DNA of 60,000 nt, from assembly GCF_000003815.2 (NCBI RefSeq), contig NC_049991.1:3213667-3273666 (forward strand). The letters run 5' to 3'. The notes under the pieces are model-generated. The model ran no database searches. It had not been told where the DNA came from and saw only the letters and a program-made list of their open reading frames with translations. Source of the stretch: Branchiostoma floridae. Lineage: Eukaryota; Chordata; Leptocardii; Amphioxiformes; Branchiostomatidae. The position numbers and the translations under genes are program-made. Positions 1 to 48,999 of this stretch are shown here, piece by piece; the stretch's first letter is position 1; every line of letters starts with the position of its first letter.

Positions 1-449
1 GGAGAAAATCCTCTGACAAGCATGAAATTCTGATTAATTCTGATTGACCAGGGATGCAACCAGGTCATCTGTGGTCACAGTCTTCTACTGTGACATCTGT
101 AACAGTATTTTTACTCCTCCAGCAACTCTCAAGCACAAGGAACCAAGAGTTAAAATAAATACCAAGAGAGACTCTTGACTCAATAACAAACCATGTGTTA
201 CTCAGCACCAAGAGACCACGTCTAGCGAAATAAAAGATGTTAAACGAAGACAACAACAACAACGACAGTATTTTTGCCTCTTGGGATACCTTAGAATGCA
301 CTGTTTTAACTTAAAATCATGAAAAACTCTGCACCATGGAAGGTGGATGCTCCCAGACCCCCCTACAATAGTCACTTACCGCGACACACCAATAAGTCTG
401 GACTCCATCATAAAATCCTAGCTAAAAGCCTGACAATAATGTATATATG

Positions 450-780
450 CAGGACTCGAAATACCACCTGCATGCAGGTTAGTGCAGGTAACATTGGATC
501 TGTGCAGGTATTTCTGGTGTCTACCTGCACCTAATCTGCACTGGTTGATGTACTGGGTTTTATACATAATGTCATATGATGTATTGTAGGTGTGTGGATT
601 GTTATTAGCTGTATCAACCACCTATTAAGTTAGAAATAAATAAATAGCATTATGGTTCCTGAACAATTTTAGTATTCTTCCTAAATTCAGAGTGGTGCAG
701 GTAAAATTTGTCTGGTGGAGGTAATTTTCAATGTTCCCTGCACCAGTGCAGGTATGCAGAGAAAAGTATTTCGAGCCCTG
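450..780 (+). mobile_element. MITE, GCAGGT family, copy A
   Basis: Non-autonomous DNA element of 331 bp with inverted ends CAGGACTCGAAATACC and GTATTTCGAGCCCTG. The interior repeats GCAGGT/ACCTGC several times. Flanks ATATG (445-449) and ATATA (781-785) suggest a 5-bp target duplication with one mismatch. Four more full copies occur at 26185, 32922, 37823 and 39299. The ends resemble hAT termini (CAGGG), and the 5-bp duplication would fit a hAT subgroup; this assignment is an inference. Confidence 0.8.
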
Positions 781-1120
781 ATATATATTATATATCAGTT
801 CAAAACTCTATTAGCTTTATGAAGAATTAATGACCACCCCTCCCTGAACAAGTTTTCTTTTCCAACCTCGAAGATGTCTTGTAGTTAAATAGTTTATTTT
901 TAGTATATTTTAATGTTCCCAGGAACTCTTGAGAAACAGGGTTAATATTGCGCTGACTGTATATCCTGGTAATTGATGGATGACAACTATGACAACTTTG
1001 TATATAGATGCAACAACGTCTTGCAAATAACTAACACGTATTATAGTGAGTATTTTTTGGAATTTTGATGTGAATATTTGGCTTTCTCCTAAATCAAATA
1101 CATTACTAGTATAGTCCTAC

Positions 1121-1153
1121 CAAGGAGGTTAAAGAAAGTTACTAACCTCCTTG
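1121..1153. repeat. Tiny palindromic insert flanked by GTCCTAC
   Basis: A 33-bp inverted repeat with 11-bp perfect arms, CAAGGAGGTTA and TAACCTCCTTG, around an 11-bp loop. The 7-bp direct repeat GTCCTAC flanks it exactly (1114-1120 and 1154-1160). This is the signature of a small insertion with target-site duplication. Related inserts lie near 29649 and 58658. Confidence 0.65.
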
Positions 1154-1266
1154 GTCCTACATACATGTAGTCCCTATATCACTTATTCTGCTTGCTGTGG
1201 TCCTAGCTTATGTTACCATCTACTAGTACTACTATCTTAAGTTTTATCTATTTTCTTTGCGTATTA

Positions 1267-1467
1267 CTGTAAATGCGTTTAAGTTCGTGGGGATTTTATT
1301 TCGCGGTAGCAGGAAAAGGGACTTTTCGCGGTGGTTCACGGTAACACCATAGACTGCAGTCTAATACCATAATAGAACAATTTTCGCGGTGGTTTTAAGT
1401 TCACGGTAAAGTGGTCACCGTGAAAACCGCAAACATCAATCCACCGCGAACATTTCTGCATTTACAG
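1267..1467 (+). mobile_element. MITE with CTGTAAATGC ends, TA flanks, copy 1
   Basis: Element with termini CTGTAAATGC and GCATTTACAG flanked by TA on both sides, as in Tc1/mariner-type non-autonomous elements. The interior carries repeated TTCGCGGT/ACCGCGAA blocks. Other copies are at 14937, 15556, 18087 and 35885, with a disrupted one near 26868-27108. Confidence 0.8.
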
Positions 1468-2555
1468 TACTTCAATCAAGGGGATTCAAACTTGTTTTGA
1501 TCAAAGAATGTCAACGATTTTAAGTCTGTGTAGTCTCAGACTCAGGGCGTCCTTGAAAAACAACTTGACACAGTTGAATGGGTCTTAGACCAACACCCTC
1601 TTCTTTGAATATCATGAATGATGAATACATAAAATAGAATGCAATAAAATAATAAATACAGTTGTGACTGGTAAGTTTTCGGATACGATTCTACCACTCT
1701 TTGTGTAGATTCAGGTGCTTTCCCTGACAATAGAACTCATTGTTAAGGGCTAAATTGTCAACATACCCGATAGAGATTCAAACTAATCAAAGACAAAGGT
1801 AAGTAACGTTACGTTAACAGTGCGCGGGAAGTTTTGGGGACCAGTCATAATTTTACTGATTATGGCATAATTTAAAGGCATACTACGCAGTTTTTTGCGC
1901 TCAAATTTGAAATATTCTAGAATTAAGAAATATCAGATTTACTACTACTTTTTGTCACTTTTTGACACTTTTGTGTCATTATTTCACGTTTGTAACGTAA
2001 AGGATTAGCCCACAAACATTCCGCTCTAGGCACCCTGTAACCTTGTGTCCCCCCAAGTTAGACCCTCCAGGTCTTGCTTGCCACCGGTAGGTCCCCCGGG
2101 GTGGGGTAATCAGTTAGCACATGCATGGCAGACTGCAGATAAAGAACACAATGGAGATCTTCTTTGGAAACACCTACATCTAATCATTCTAAAATAGCAT
2201 ATAATCATGAACTTATTAGTCTATTTTGTAGGATATCAACAAGCTAAGGTCATATTCCCTTCAAAACTGCAAGAAACCTTGTACAGAAAGCTAGTCTACT
2301 GTACTCAGAGGAACTGTCAACTGGCCCCCCACTGGGAAGCCAGGCTGATAAGCAAGAAACAACAACAACATATATACAACAACACACAGAGGCAGTAACC
2401 AGCCTGTGCCCATCTGTTTCTTGGAAGATCACAATTTTTATACATCATAATGTGGTGCATTGATGTCGCAGCATCTCTCCATGAATATTGGTATGCAATG
2501 CCATCGGGTTGATTGAGCTAACAATGTAAAGAAAAAGTAGGAAAAGCTACTTTTG

Positions 2556-2721
2556 NNNNNNNNNNNNNNNNNNNNNNNNNNNNNNNNNNNNNNNNNNNNN
2601 NNNNNNNNNNNNNNNNNNNNNNNNNNNNNNNNNNNNNNNNNNNNNNNNNNNNNNNNNNNNNNNNNNNNNNNNNNNNNNNNNNNNNNNNNNNNNNNNNNNN
2701 NNNNNNNNNNNNNNNNNNNNN
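2556..2721. other. Assembly gap
   Basis: Run of 166 undetermined bases about 300 bp upstream of the tweety start codon. Part of the promoter or an upstream untranslated exon could be hidden here. Confidence 1.
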
Positions 2722-2869
2722 AAAAATTTATGCGCTGTATAATTGTTATCAAAATAGACAATATTTATTTGACTATTGATTCTGTAGTTTCATTTTGTGA
2801 CGTTAGTTATGTTTGATTTTTAATAAAAATTCAAGCGAACCCCTCTGTAGAAAGTAAGATATACCTATT

Positions 2870-3019
2870 AGTAATGGTCACGTGGCTCATCATATGATGT
2901 CCCAAAATGGCGCCGTAAGCAACAAAGTTTCGCTTCTCTTCCCAAACTTTGCACGAATTGGAGGAAAAAGGGGAAATACTGACATCTTTTGGTAGTTTGA
3001 CTTGTTTGAGGAGGCAAAC
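2870..3019 (+). promoter_or_regulatory. Probable promoter/5'UTR of the tweety gene
   Basis: The 150 bp before the start codon hold a perfect E-box CACGTG at 2879-2884 and an AAAATGGCGCC motif at 2904-2914, which resembles YY1-type elements found near metazoan start sites. No TATA box is evident at a sensible distance. The transcription start is not determined, and an upstream non-coding exon cannot be excluded. Confidence 0.4.
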
Positions 3020-40723
<37,704 letters not shown>

Positions 40724-41290
40724 GTAAGTTATAATTCAATGGTTAAAGCTCAGCCGTTTATGAAGTGGTTATAGTAACCAAGATCTATGGATTATGGCAC
40801 CATATACACTGAAGGAAAGTTCCAGTCATTAATCTTATTATCATAATAGACATTTTCATAATAGATATGCATGCTTGGCTGGGACAAGTTCTGATGGCAC
40901 ATTTGCTCACTTTGGAGTCACAGATTTTGTTTGTTTTGCCTTTTTTCTTTGCTAGGTCAGCCAGACTGTTACTCTCCCTGCCTTTCAACCCCCTTACATG
41001 TATTGCAAGTGACATAATCATACCACTTAGTCTCTGCATATCAAGCCCAAACTGCTGGTTTTATTCAAATTCTTCACATCTGACACGTTTGAACAGCGAC
41101 GCCATTTTAGATCCGACCCTGACTGCATTTGTATCCCTCATTCTGATTGGTCAATTTTTCAAAATTTTGACACCTGGAAATTCATTTGACAACTGGCTCA
41201 CGACAATTCAATGTGTTACGGTGTCAAAACCAAGAAACATGAAATGCAGCCTTCTGATTGGCTGACGTCACCTGGCTATGTGACAATATG

Positions 41291-41624
41291 TAACGGGAGG
41301 GGCCCCGAGTTTGCCACTGTACCATGTCGGCAGAGTTTGCCACTTTAACTTTTTAAAATTTCTTACACTGGACAGGAAAGATTCTGATATTACTTTTGTG
41401 GTTAATCTTAGCATGGAACACCAAAGTACAATATGCATACACAAGCTTCTTCATATCTACAAAAGTGACGATCCATTGAGAAGAAAATGGAAAGTGGGAC
41501 GTGCGGCACGGAGCGCATAACCACAAAAGTAATATCAGAATCTTTCCTGTGCAGTGTAAGAAATTTTAAAAAGTTAAAGTGGCGAACTCGTGGTACAGTG
41601 GCGAACTCGGGGCACCTCCCGTTA
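41291..41624. mobile_element. Snap-back MITE with ~110-bp inverted arms
   Basis: TAACGGGAGGGGCCCCGAG at the left is mirrored by CTCGGGGCACCTCCCGTTA at the right. The arms continue through GAGTTTGCCACTTTAAC, AAATTTCTTACACTG, AGATTCTGATATTACTTTTG and TGGTTA. TA can be read as the target duplication (41291-41292 and 41623-41624). Both arms contain GTTTGCCACT/AGTGGCGAAC pairs repeated twice. Confidence 0.85.
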
Positions 41625-41639
41625 ATAATGTTATGCAGG

Positions 41640-43260
41640 CTTCAAAATACTTTTCAGAACCATGTTGCCTCATTCAAATGCTAGCTAGGTGGCCCATAAA
41701 CATTTCAGGTTGCTGCTTGTCCAAATCCAAGCCATAATCTTGAGCTCGGTGGAAAATTGAAAAGAAAAATATTCAATTTGAAAGTTTAATGAAAATTAGG
41801 GCAATATTCTATGCCAAGCCTGATAAAGTTTAGACACTTGCAGTCCGTGCAGAGATTGAAACTAGTGTGCGGCAAATAATATTACCCTTTGAAATCGCCA
41901 TTAAAAAAAAACGTTACAGCCTGCACCAGTAGCAGCAGGCGACACATAGACCCAAGTGAAATGGAAGATCTAAAACTGTAAACTTGAAAGTTAAGGAGGT
42001 CATGGAGGTTTTTACAAAATGTTCTGGTGAGGTCAACCCGCACATAAATGCAATTAGATCTCGTGCATAGCAACTTATTGTGTATTTTACCTGCAGCAAC
42101 AATAATATTTATATGAAAGGGCAGAAATTATTCGATGAATCACATCCAACAGAGACATCATGAAAGAAATACCTAATAGCCTAATTCTATCCAGCTGGGA
42201 TTGTTTAGAATGTCTTAGATGTTTTCGTAGGTAGCATGAGGCATCACGCAGTGCTGACCTGACAGTGTTTTCCGTTGCCAGGAAATAGTGCTCCAGTCAG
42301 AAACCTGTTTTTCAGTTCTGTTTCATCTAATTTCGGATTGTAGCTTGTTTTGATGGTTAAATGAAGAAAGGTTAAATCACAGATGATAAAATGTCTTGAA
42401 ATCATTGCTGTCTCCAGCATTGAATTTTTTTCCATCATGCTCATTATTAGGAAGCCCATTGTTGTTGTTGATTTCCATTGTTAAATTTGATCTCAGACTA
42501 TTATTTCAAGCTTATAAAAATTCTCATCAATCTGACGTCTCAAGTTTGCTACTGATAGAGACATTTGGATAGGTTGGATGAACATTCTCATTTGCATTCG
42601 AAGTATGGGTCCTAGAGACAACCCTTCTTGAATTCTTGAAATGTTTTGCATGGATTCAGATGACATGTACATGTACAGCTGTGGTGATTTGGTCTTCTTA
42701 AAGTCTGTCAGGAAGTATTAACTGTATGTGAGATGACAGTGCTGACTGAATTTTGTTGACAGCTGCTGTGTAGATGATCCGTGGTTAGCAAGCGAAAGTC
42801 GTGAGCCAGCGGTTACTACGGAGGATGATACTCAGGCTAGTGTAGATCTAGAGGAGTGTCTCAATTTTTTAGTTCCTGGCAAATTTTCACTAAAAGGGAC
42901 ATAAGGTGGTAAGAATGTGCACTGCAGGGATATTCAATAGGGGCACAACTCAATTTAATCAGCTCTCAATTTGAGGCTACACACCCTCAAGTCTGCATGT
43001 GTATAACTTCCCTTCCAGAGAAAAACATGTGGATGCAAAATAACTGTATTATATATGGGATGGAAGGATATCTCCTTAGCCACATATCTGAGGTCTGTTT
43101 TTTCAACCTCTCAAAATTTTGGTTGATATGAGAGGAAGAATTATTTTCATGTCGAAGATAGAATGCAAAATTGGGCAGAAAAACCATCTGCTAGAAATAT
43201 GCGACAAAGTGACTGGTATTATCTGAAAGAGACAAACCTTACCAAAAGGTATGAAAATAA
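41640..43260. other. Non-coding stretch, no recognised feature
   Basis: I find no exon that continues the tweety tail in phase 0, and no clear repeat. A purine-rich AAGGAGGTCATGGAGGTTTT at 41995 loosely recalls the palindrome family but has no partner arm. Confidence 0.5.
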
Positions 43261-43271
43261 TTGAGCCAACT

Positions 43272-43634
43272 CAGGGCTCTAGCCAGCGTCCATTTTCCCG
43301 TCAATTGACGGAAATTCGCTGCGTCTGACGGAAAAATTTTAAAACCAATCCGTCAACCTTGACGGACAAATATCCTTGGTGGAAGCTACAGGTGGCTTGG
43401 GGACGCCGTCCACGGCCGTGAAAGCCACACACTGTTTGTTTTGCTATCGTTATGATTGTTGATAATGTGTGTCGGCACCCTTTCGCATACGATAATCTCA
43501 TTAAAACCCTTTTTCCAAGGTCTAAATGGCAACATTTACTACTTTGTATTGTCAAAGAGAAAATGCATTTTCGCGGTTTTCATGACGATTGGGATTGGCT
43601 GATGGAAAAAAAAATTGAGCTGGCTAGAGCCCTG
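43272..43634 (-). mobile_element. hAT-type MITE, CAGGGCTCTAGCCAGC ends, copy 2
   Basis: A 363-bp element inverted relative to the copy at 3893, with a perfect 8-bp target duplication AGCCAACT at 43264-43271 and 43635-43642. The duplication length confirms a hAT-type transposase acted on it. Internal TTGACGG/CCGTCAA units flank a shared core. Confidence 0.92.
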
Positions 43635-43659
43635 AGCCAACTATAAGGAAAATCCTTGT

Positions 43660-44855
43660 ATTGATATCTTGGCAATAATCCATTGCACCAGTTATCTCAG
43701 TTCCACCTACACAATGCACCAGGTCAATCTGGGACAAAGTTACAGATCACATTCAAAGCAAACACATTTATCTGGAACCAGTGTTCAAGCCAAAAATCAG
43801 TCTGTACCAATAGTCCTTTGTACCATGTTAATAGTATTTAATGCCATTTTGCTACAAATTACAAGCAATTTTAACTCGAAGTTGGATCCTTATAACCTTT
43901 TTGGCAGCAATATGTCATCCACTGCTAGTGAACTTTTGCAAGTGCACTGTCAAGAGGGACAAATTAGCTTCGGAAGAATATGACTAAGATACTTGATAGG
44001 GAGAACTGAATTTTTGCCATACTGACAGATTCCTGAACAGGAGAAAGGGCTTTCTGTCACTATCTGACATTCGAAAGAGTTTGGCCGCTAAGAGGTTTGG
44101 CCACAACATATTCTAAAGGCACTATTCCACCCAGCTCTTTGGATATAGAATTATAAAAAAAATGTGCTGTTGACATTAGTGCATACTTGTAAGTATGTTC
44201 AAACTGGTATGATAACCCTCTAGTGTAAGACAGCAGTGGAAGAAGTGGTTTGAGAGTCTGGTGCTGACGTCAGTTTTGACATTTCAAATCTAGCTCCTTG
44301 CTGTCTGTTATGGCAACGCAGTGCATGGGGTAAAGGACCCCATTGCTTCATACGCCGTAGAGGTCAAATTTTCTAGATCCAGAGGGCTGAGGTTTGAACC
44401 CCTCTCAAGCACAGTGTTAGGGGTTGCGTAGACCTTTTGAATGGGGACCCGCAGCCGCCATCTCCTAGAGAGGGGGGGGGGGGGTAGTAACTAACCAATC
44501 ACTAATACTGCTCTCTGCTTGGCTTAAAGCGCAAGCTGTGATGAATAATTCAACGCTTGTTGGCTTTCAAGAGCTTTTGGCCTTAGTCCCAAGCTCACAG
44601 CTTTACATGTGCCACCAGATAGATACTAAAAAAAGAAAACAAGACAAGTAGTAGTAGTTAGTATTATGTATGATGTAGGTCTTTGAACACTCAGTTCAAG
44701 CCAAATTTACATGTACATCTTTGCAGCACAATGCACAGACTGTGTTCTTTATACATACTAAAATAGCTTGTTTTGATATACAGTGTAGTTAGTAGTATCC
44801 GTTATTATTATTATAATTACTAACCTACTACACTATTCAAATACGAATTCAATCT
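43660..44855. other. Non-coding stretch with a weak SINE-like block
   Basis: ATGGCAACGCAGTGCATGGGG at about 44310 and GAGGTTTGAACCCC at about 44390 resemble tRNA A and B boxes in order, so a diverged + strand SINE head is possible. A poly-G run lies at 44467-44484. Nothing else is recognised. Confidence 0.4.
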
Positions 44856-44955
44856 NNNNNNNNNNNNNNNNNNNNNNNNNNNNNNNNNNNNNNNNNNNNN
44901 NNNNNNNNNNNNNNNNNNNNNNNNNNNNNNNNNNNNNNNNNNNNNNNNNNNNNNN
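44856..44955. other. Assembly gap
   Basis: Exactly 100 undetermined bases, the usual placeholder for a gap of unknown size. Confidence 1.
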
Positions 44956-44957
44956 AT

Positions 44958-45060
44958 ATACAGTCAACCTGTCCTGAGCAACCACTCGAGGGACCGAGCA
45001 AAAATGGTTGCTGAGGACAGGCGGTTCCTCCTGACAAGTTGGTTGGTTGGCGAAAAAAAA
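44958..45060. repeat. MITE end fragment related to 16176
   Basis: ACAGTCAACCTGTCCTGAGC followed by CCACTCGAGGGACC resembles the CAGTCAAACCTG terminus and its GCGACCAC blocks. The other end is lost in or beyond the gap. Confidence 0.4.
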
Positions 45061-45649
45061 ATAATACTGTTTGCATGATATACACCTTTCAGTTAGTTCC
45101 ACAGGAAACATATCTATAACAGATACACACAGTTTTTAATCTCCAAGCTGTTATGTAAACAAACTTTTAAAAAACATTGTTTAACAATCAAAGCTGAATT
45201 TGCCTAACAATAAAACATGGTTTGTTTTGTGGTTGTCTGTTTCTTGAACATCCCAAATAAGAGCTTTCAATCTTTCTACCAGTATGTCAAAAGTCCCACT
45301 GATAATCATTTTGCTCGGTGCACATTGTTAAGGTAGTCAGGAGGTATGCCTGAGCAAGATTTCTTTCCGAAAAATAACCATCAATGTTATAATTAGTAGA
45401 TATGTACTTCTATTTTTATAATATAACAGACTTGGCCATCAAATGTTGCTATTTGTTGGCCAAGTTTCAAGGTCAAAGTAGCTGTCTCAAATTAAACAAA
45501 AATTTCAAACTCTTTACAGCTTTTCAAACTTGACATCATTGGATAGGTCTTAGTGAAAGAAATAAAATGGTTTTTATTGCAAAAAAAACGGACATACCGT
45601 TAGAGAGCCATCAAAGGCCTGAAAATTACACCATATTTGCTCCGGATCA

Positions 45650-45940
45650 GCTAATCAAATATGCAGGATTACAATATCTCCGCAGTCATACACGATACAA
45701 GGAAAAAACTTGGTATACTGGGGCTTTGTAACATGCTGAATTGAACTTTGGCCATGAAATTTACATATCTAATTCAGAAATGATAAATAATCCTGAATAT
45801 TTGAGTTCCAGGGGTAATAAAATCTAAGTCAGCTAATTAAATATGCAAAAACACCATATTTTCCCTCTCCTTGAAGATACAAGAACAAAACTTGGTATAC
45901 GGAGGTTTTGGCACATGCCGAATACAAATCTGACTTCAAA
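45650..45940 (+). repeat. Two diverged direct repeats (~185 bp apart)
   Basis: Both copies contain CAGCTAATYAAATATGCA, then ATACAAGRAMAAAACTTGGT and ATAC.G.GG.TTTG..ACATGC. They are probably two units of a degraded tandem repeat. Confidence 0.6.
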
Positions 45941-45944
45941 ATAT

Positions 45945-46520
45945 CATTTTGATCTTTTTACGACCTATAAAAATGGATTGCGTCACTACTACCACCACAA
46001 TGTGATTATCGGAGCGACACGCCCCAAAAACTGTTCATCAAAACCAGGCAAAATGGATCTTATTTTGAAATATACCCTGTAAGGTAGAATGTCTCGCGCA
46101 GCCGCCTCGAAAGAGTGCTATTTAGTACTCCCAATTGCTGGTAGCGTAAGAGGTAATTAAAATTCGATAAAAAAAATTCAAAAAAAATCAGCATTACAAG
46201 ATATGACAAGATCCACGCACAGATCTTTCTAAATCACCATTATATACATTACTGTAAAGTATCAACAACAATTGTCGAATTACAAGCGGGGCAAAACACT
46301 TTTCTGTCATTTCCCCCCAAATGGGCGTGGCCATATAGCTCTCTATCACATCATCATGACGTCATGTTAATTTGCATAAATCACCTTTATGCAATAAGGT
46401 ACTTCCTAAAAGAAACTAAAGGCCCCATGCATTATCCAAACATGATATTTTCGTAACACCAAAAAAACCCCCCAAGGCCTCAGTTACCACTCTTTATGGC
46501 CTTAATATGCTTGACTGATA
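45945..46520. other. Non-coding stretch before gap
   Basis: No exon or clear repeat is visible. Confidence 0.5.
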
Positions 46521-46806
46521 NNNNNNNNNNNNNNNNNNNNNNNNNNNNNNNNNNNNNNNNNNNNNNNNNNNNNNNNNNNNNNNNNNNNNNNNNNNNNNNN
46601 NNNNNNNNNNNNNNNNNNNNNNNNNNNNNNNNNNNNNNNNNNNNNNNNNNNNNNNNNNNNNNNNNNNNNNNNNNNNNNNNNNNNNNNNNNNNNNNNNNNN
46701 NNNNNNNNNNNNNNNNNNNNNNNNNNNNNNNNNNNNNNNNNNNNNNNNNNNNNNNNNNNNNNNNNNNNNNNNNNNNNNNNNNNNNNNNNNNNNNNNNNNN
46801 NNNNNN
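46521..46806. other. Assembly gap
   Basis: Run of 286 undetermined bases. A missing tweety terminal exon could be hidden here. The open frames spanning it are artefacts. Confidence 1.
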
Positions 46807-47607
46807 ATGAAACAAAAACAAGACTTATACCTGATTCTGACTGTGTGCGAACAGCAAAACCCACGGCACTCATAATGGTCTTGACACATGATAGGTCAAG
46901 GATAGATAGGGATTGCTGTGAAAAATGCTGCTATCGAAAAGGATGTCTTAGAATAATTGTTAGATCCTTGTCAGCTGTTGCTTCCATCATAGCCTGCATG
47001 AAAATTCTCACCTCACCTCACCTCACCTATATATCCCATTACCTCTGGATTGGTTGATTAGGCACCATGACGACTATTCCATTGAAAATTCTAAGGCATT
47101 GAAATTGTACAACAGCCTAGAACTAATTTGTCTGCGCCATTACCAAAATCAAGCGCCAGTTGAAAACAGCGCCCTCTCTATTATGTGTGGTTAGGTGGGT
47201 ATCAGTACAGGGACTGGCACAAAACTGGCATTTCTTATTCAGGAAAAACTAACAGGAAAGAAATCAGTTATTTTGTCTTTAAGAGGACACAGTTTGCTGA
47301 TTTTGGTAATATTGAACAGTCAGCAGCCATGCCAAAGGAGAAAAAGGGGAAGTATGATGAAATAAAATGAAATGTAGAATGTTACACATCTGTTTCCTAT
47401 TTGCATGCACATAAGTTGTTGATAATGAAAATGTTCTTCCAGTGTACAGTTTGAACATACACATGTATACAGACGGTAACTTGCAGCACTCACAGAGACC
47501 TCTACACATGCTTTGCGCTCCAAAATAGGATATGGCACTACAGTGGTACTATAATAGGTCTGGACTTGGACCTGATCCTCTGGACATGAACCATGGTGTC
47601 GTCCTTA

Positions 47608-47880
47608 TCGTGGTGTCATATTGGCCTAGCAGTTAGGCTGTTTGGCCCAGACACCCAGAGATCCTGGGTTTGAATCCCCTGACATGCCACTGATGTTGCG
47701 CCCTTGGGAAAGGCTCTTGACATTACATTCTTCACTTCACTTAGGTGGAAATGGGTACCTGCATGTAACTGTGGTTATGTACATCCCTCTGATAGGACAT
47801 ATACAGACGGGTGGGCAGACGGAAAGATGGATGGATAAATGGATCATAAATTTGAATAAATAAATGGATCATGGATATAT
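47608..47880 (+). mobile_element. tRNA-derived SINE
   Basis: TGGCCTAGCAGTTAGGCTG fits an A box and GGGTTTGAATCCCC fits a B box about 45 bp later. The body has GCGCCCTTGGGAAAGGCTC and CACTTAGGTGGAAATGGGTA, shared in layout with the minus-strand SINE at 37109. The tail is (GGATGGATAAAT)n-like. Confidence 0.8.
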
Positions 47881-48480
47881 CAGAGATGGATGGATAAATA
47901 GATGCGTGTGTACATATGGAATTTAGCCTGAGAACTATCCTCCGTTGTAACCACTGGCTACTGACGTGGCAATACTTACTGAATGCTGTTCAATGTACCA
48001 AATACTAATAGGGGTGCCAAAACAGAGGGCCAAAGTAAAACAATTCCCAGGCTAGACTATTAAATTTATCTCTCCTCAAAACTTGCAAGAAATAATGTAC
48101 AGCTCGTTTAAATTGTGGAATGGCTCAAAGTTTAACCTAAGATTATAGATCAATCAGTCATGCCAGTGTCAGTAGCAACGTTAAATTCAGGCTCAAGGCA
48201 ATGTAGCACATTAGTGTGCCAGGCATTCTTCAGCATCACTTTGTATTTGCCCGTTTGTCTACCAAAGTGCAACTCACTGTGCTACAGAATAACTGCTTTA
48301 ATCTTTCTTTTTAATATTTTCTTAATGGTGTTGCTCAATGCAAGACTGGTGTAGGGCACCTCTAGGGCCATGTTGATATATGGATTACATCCTATGGGAA
48401 CCCCCAAAATGATGCGAGAGTGCGACTAAAAAGTTTGATCAGAGTATTGAATACGGAACAATAGAAATTATTGGGTGGGC

Positions 48481-48780
48481 CGACTACTCTCTCTTTACAG
48501 CCAGGGGCTGAATTGCGAGGAGCTTACAATAGGTAGGGCTAGATCGCAAGTGTCGGGGCCGCTCAGGTGACATAAATACGACAGCAATTGCCCCAGTTGC
48601 GACCAAGGACTGTAGGTTTTGAACCACTCACACCGTGAAGGACCCTTAGTCTTTTCGATTAAAGTGTGGTGGGTTCTTTAACGTGCTCGAGATGAGTCTC
48701 TCCTCCATTTAACGTCCTATCCGAGGGAGGGCCCTAACTGAAGCTAGGTAATCACATGAGTGTAGTGAGGAAAGTCGAGA
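48481..48780 (-). repeat. SINE-body-like repeat interrupted by the foldback structure
   Basis: Contains TGGTGGGTTCTTTAACGTGC, CTCCATTTAACGTCCTATCC and GAAGCTAGGTAATCAC.TGAG then TGTAGTGAGGAAAG. The last block matches the body of the SINE at 37109 in + strand orientation. It stops at 48780, exactly where the inverted-repeat structure starts, and the expected continuation is not seen beyond 57164. Confidence 0.55.
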
Positions 48781-48791
48781 AGGGGCTGCAC

Positions 48792-48843
48792 GAGCAACCT
48801 CCATGGAGGAGCTCTACAGAGCTGACCTCCATGGAGGTTGCTC
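48792..48843. repeat. Left terminal hairpin with CCTCCATGGAGG palindromes
   Basis: GAGCAACCTCCATGGAGGAG then CTCT pairs with AGAGCT.GA.CCTCCATGGAGGTTGCTC with a two-base bulge. The 12-bp perfect palindrome CCTCCATGGAGG occurs once in each arm. Confidence 0.85.
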
Positions 48844-48999
48844 GTTCAGCCCTCCATCTCCACCGTGCGAGCTCTATGCGCTATGAATACAAACACTTGG
48901 TTCTCGTCACCTTCATGGAATTTTTAGTACGACATGGAGGAGGTTCTCTCGTAGAGGACAAACAACCGGACTGAACAGCTGCACGCAAAACATGGTACA

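Larger units (their letters stand above)
1..2870. other. Upstream non-coding DNA
   Basis: No convincing exon is visible. The stretch holds two MITEs (450-780 and 1267-1467), a tiny palindromic insert at 1121-1153, and an assembly gap at 2556-2721. The short open frames here match no family I recognise and lack coherent splice sites. A copy-like fragment of the repeat seen at 19080 and 28490 lies near 318-365. Confidence 0.6.

Noticed and set aside
43691-43834. Phase-0 open stretch after an AG at 43690
   Set aside because: It reads open for 47 codons to a TAA but has no pyrimidine tract and no resemblance to tweety C-termini.
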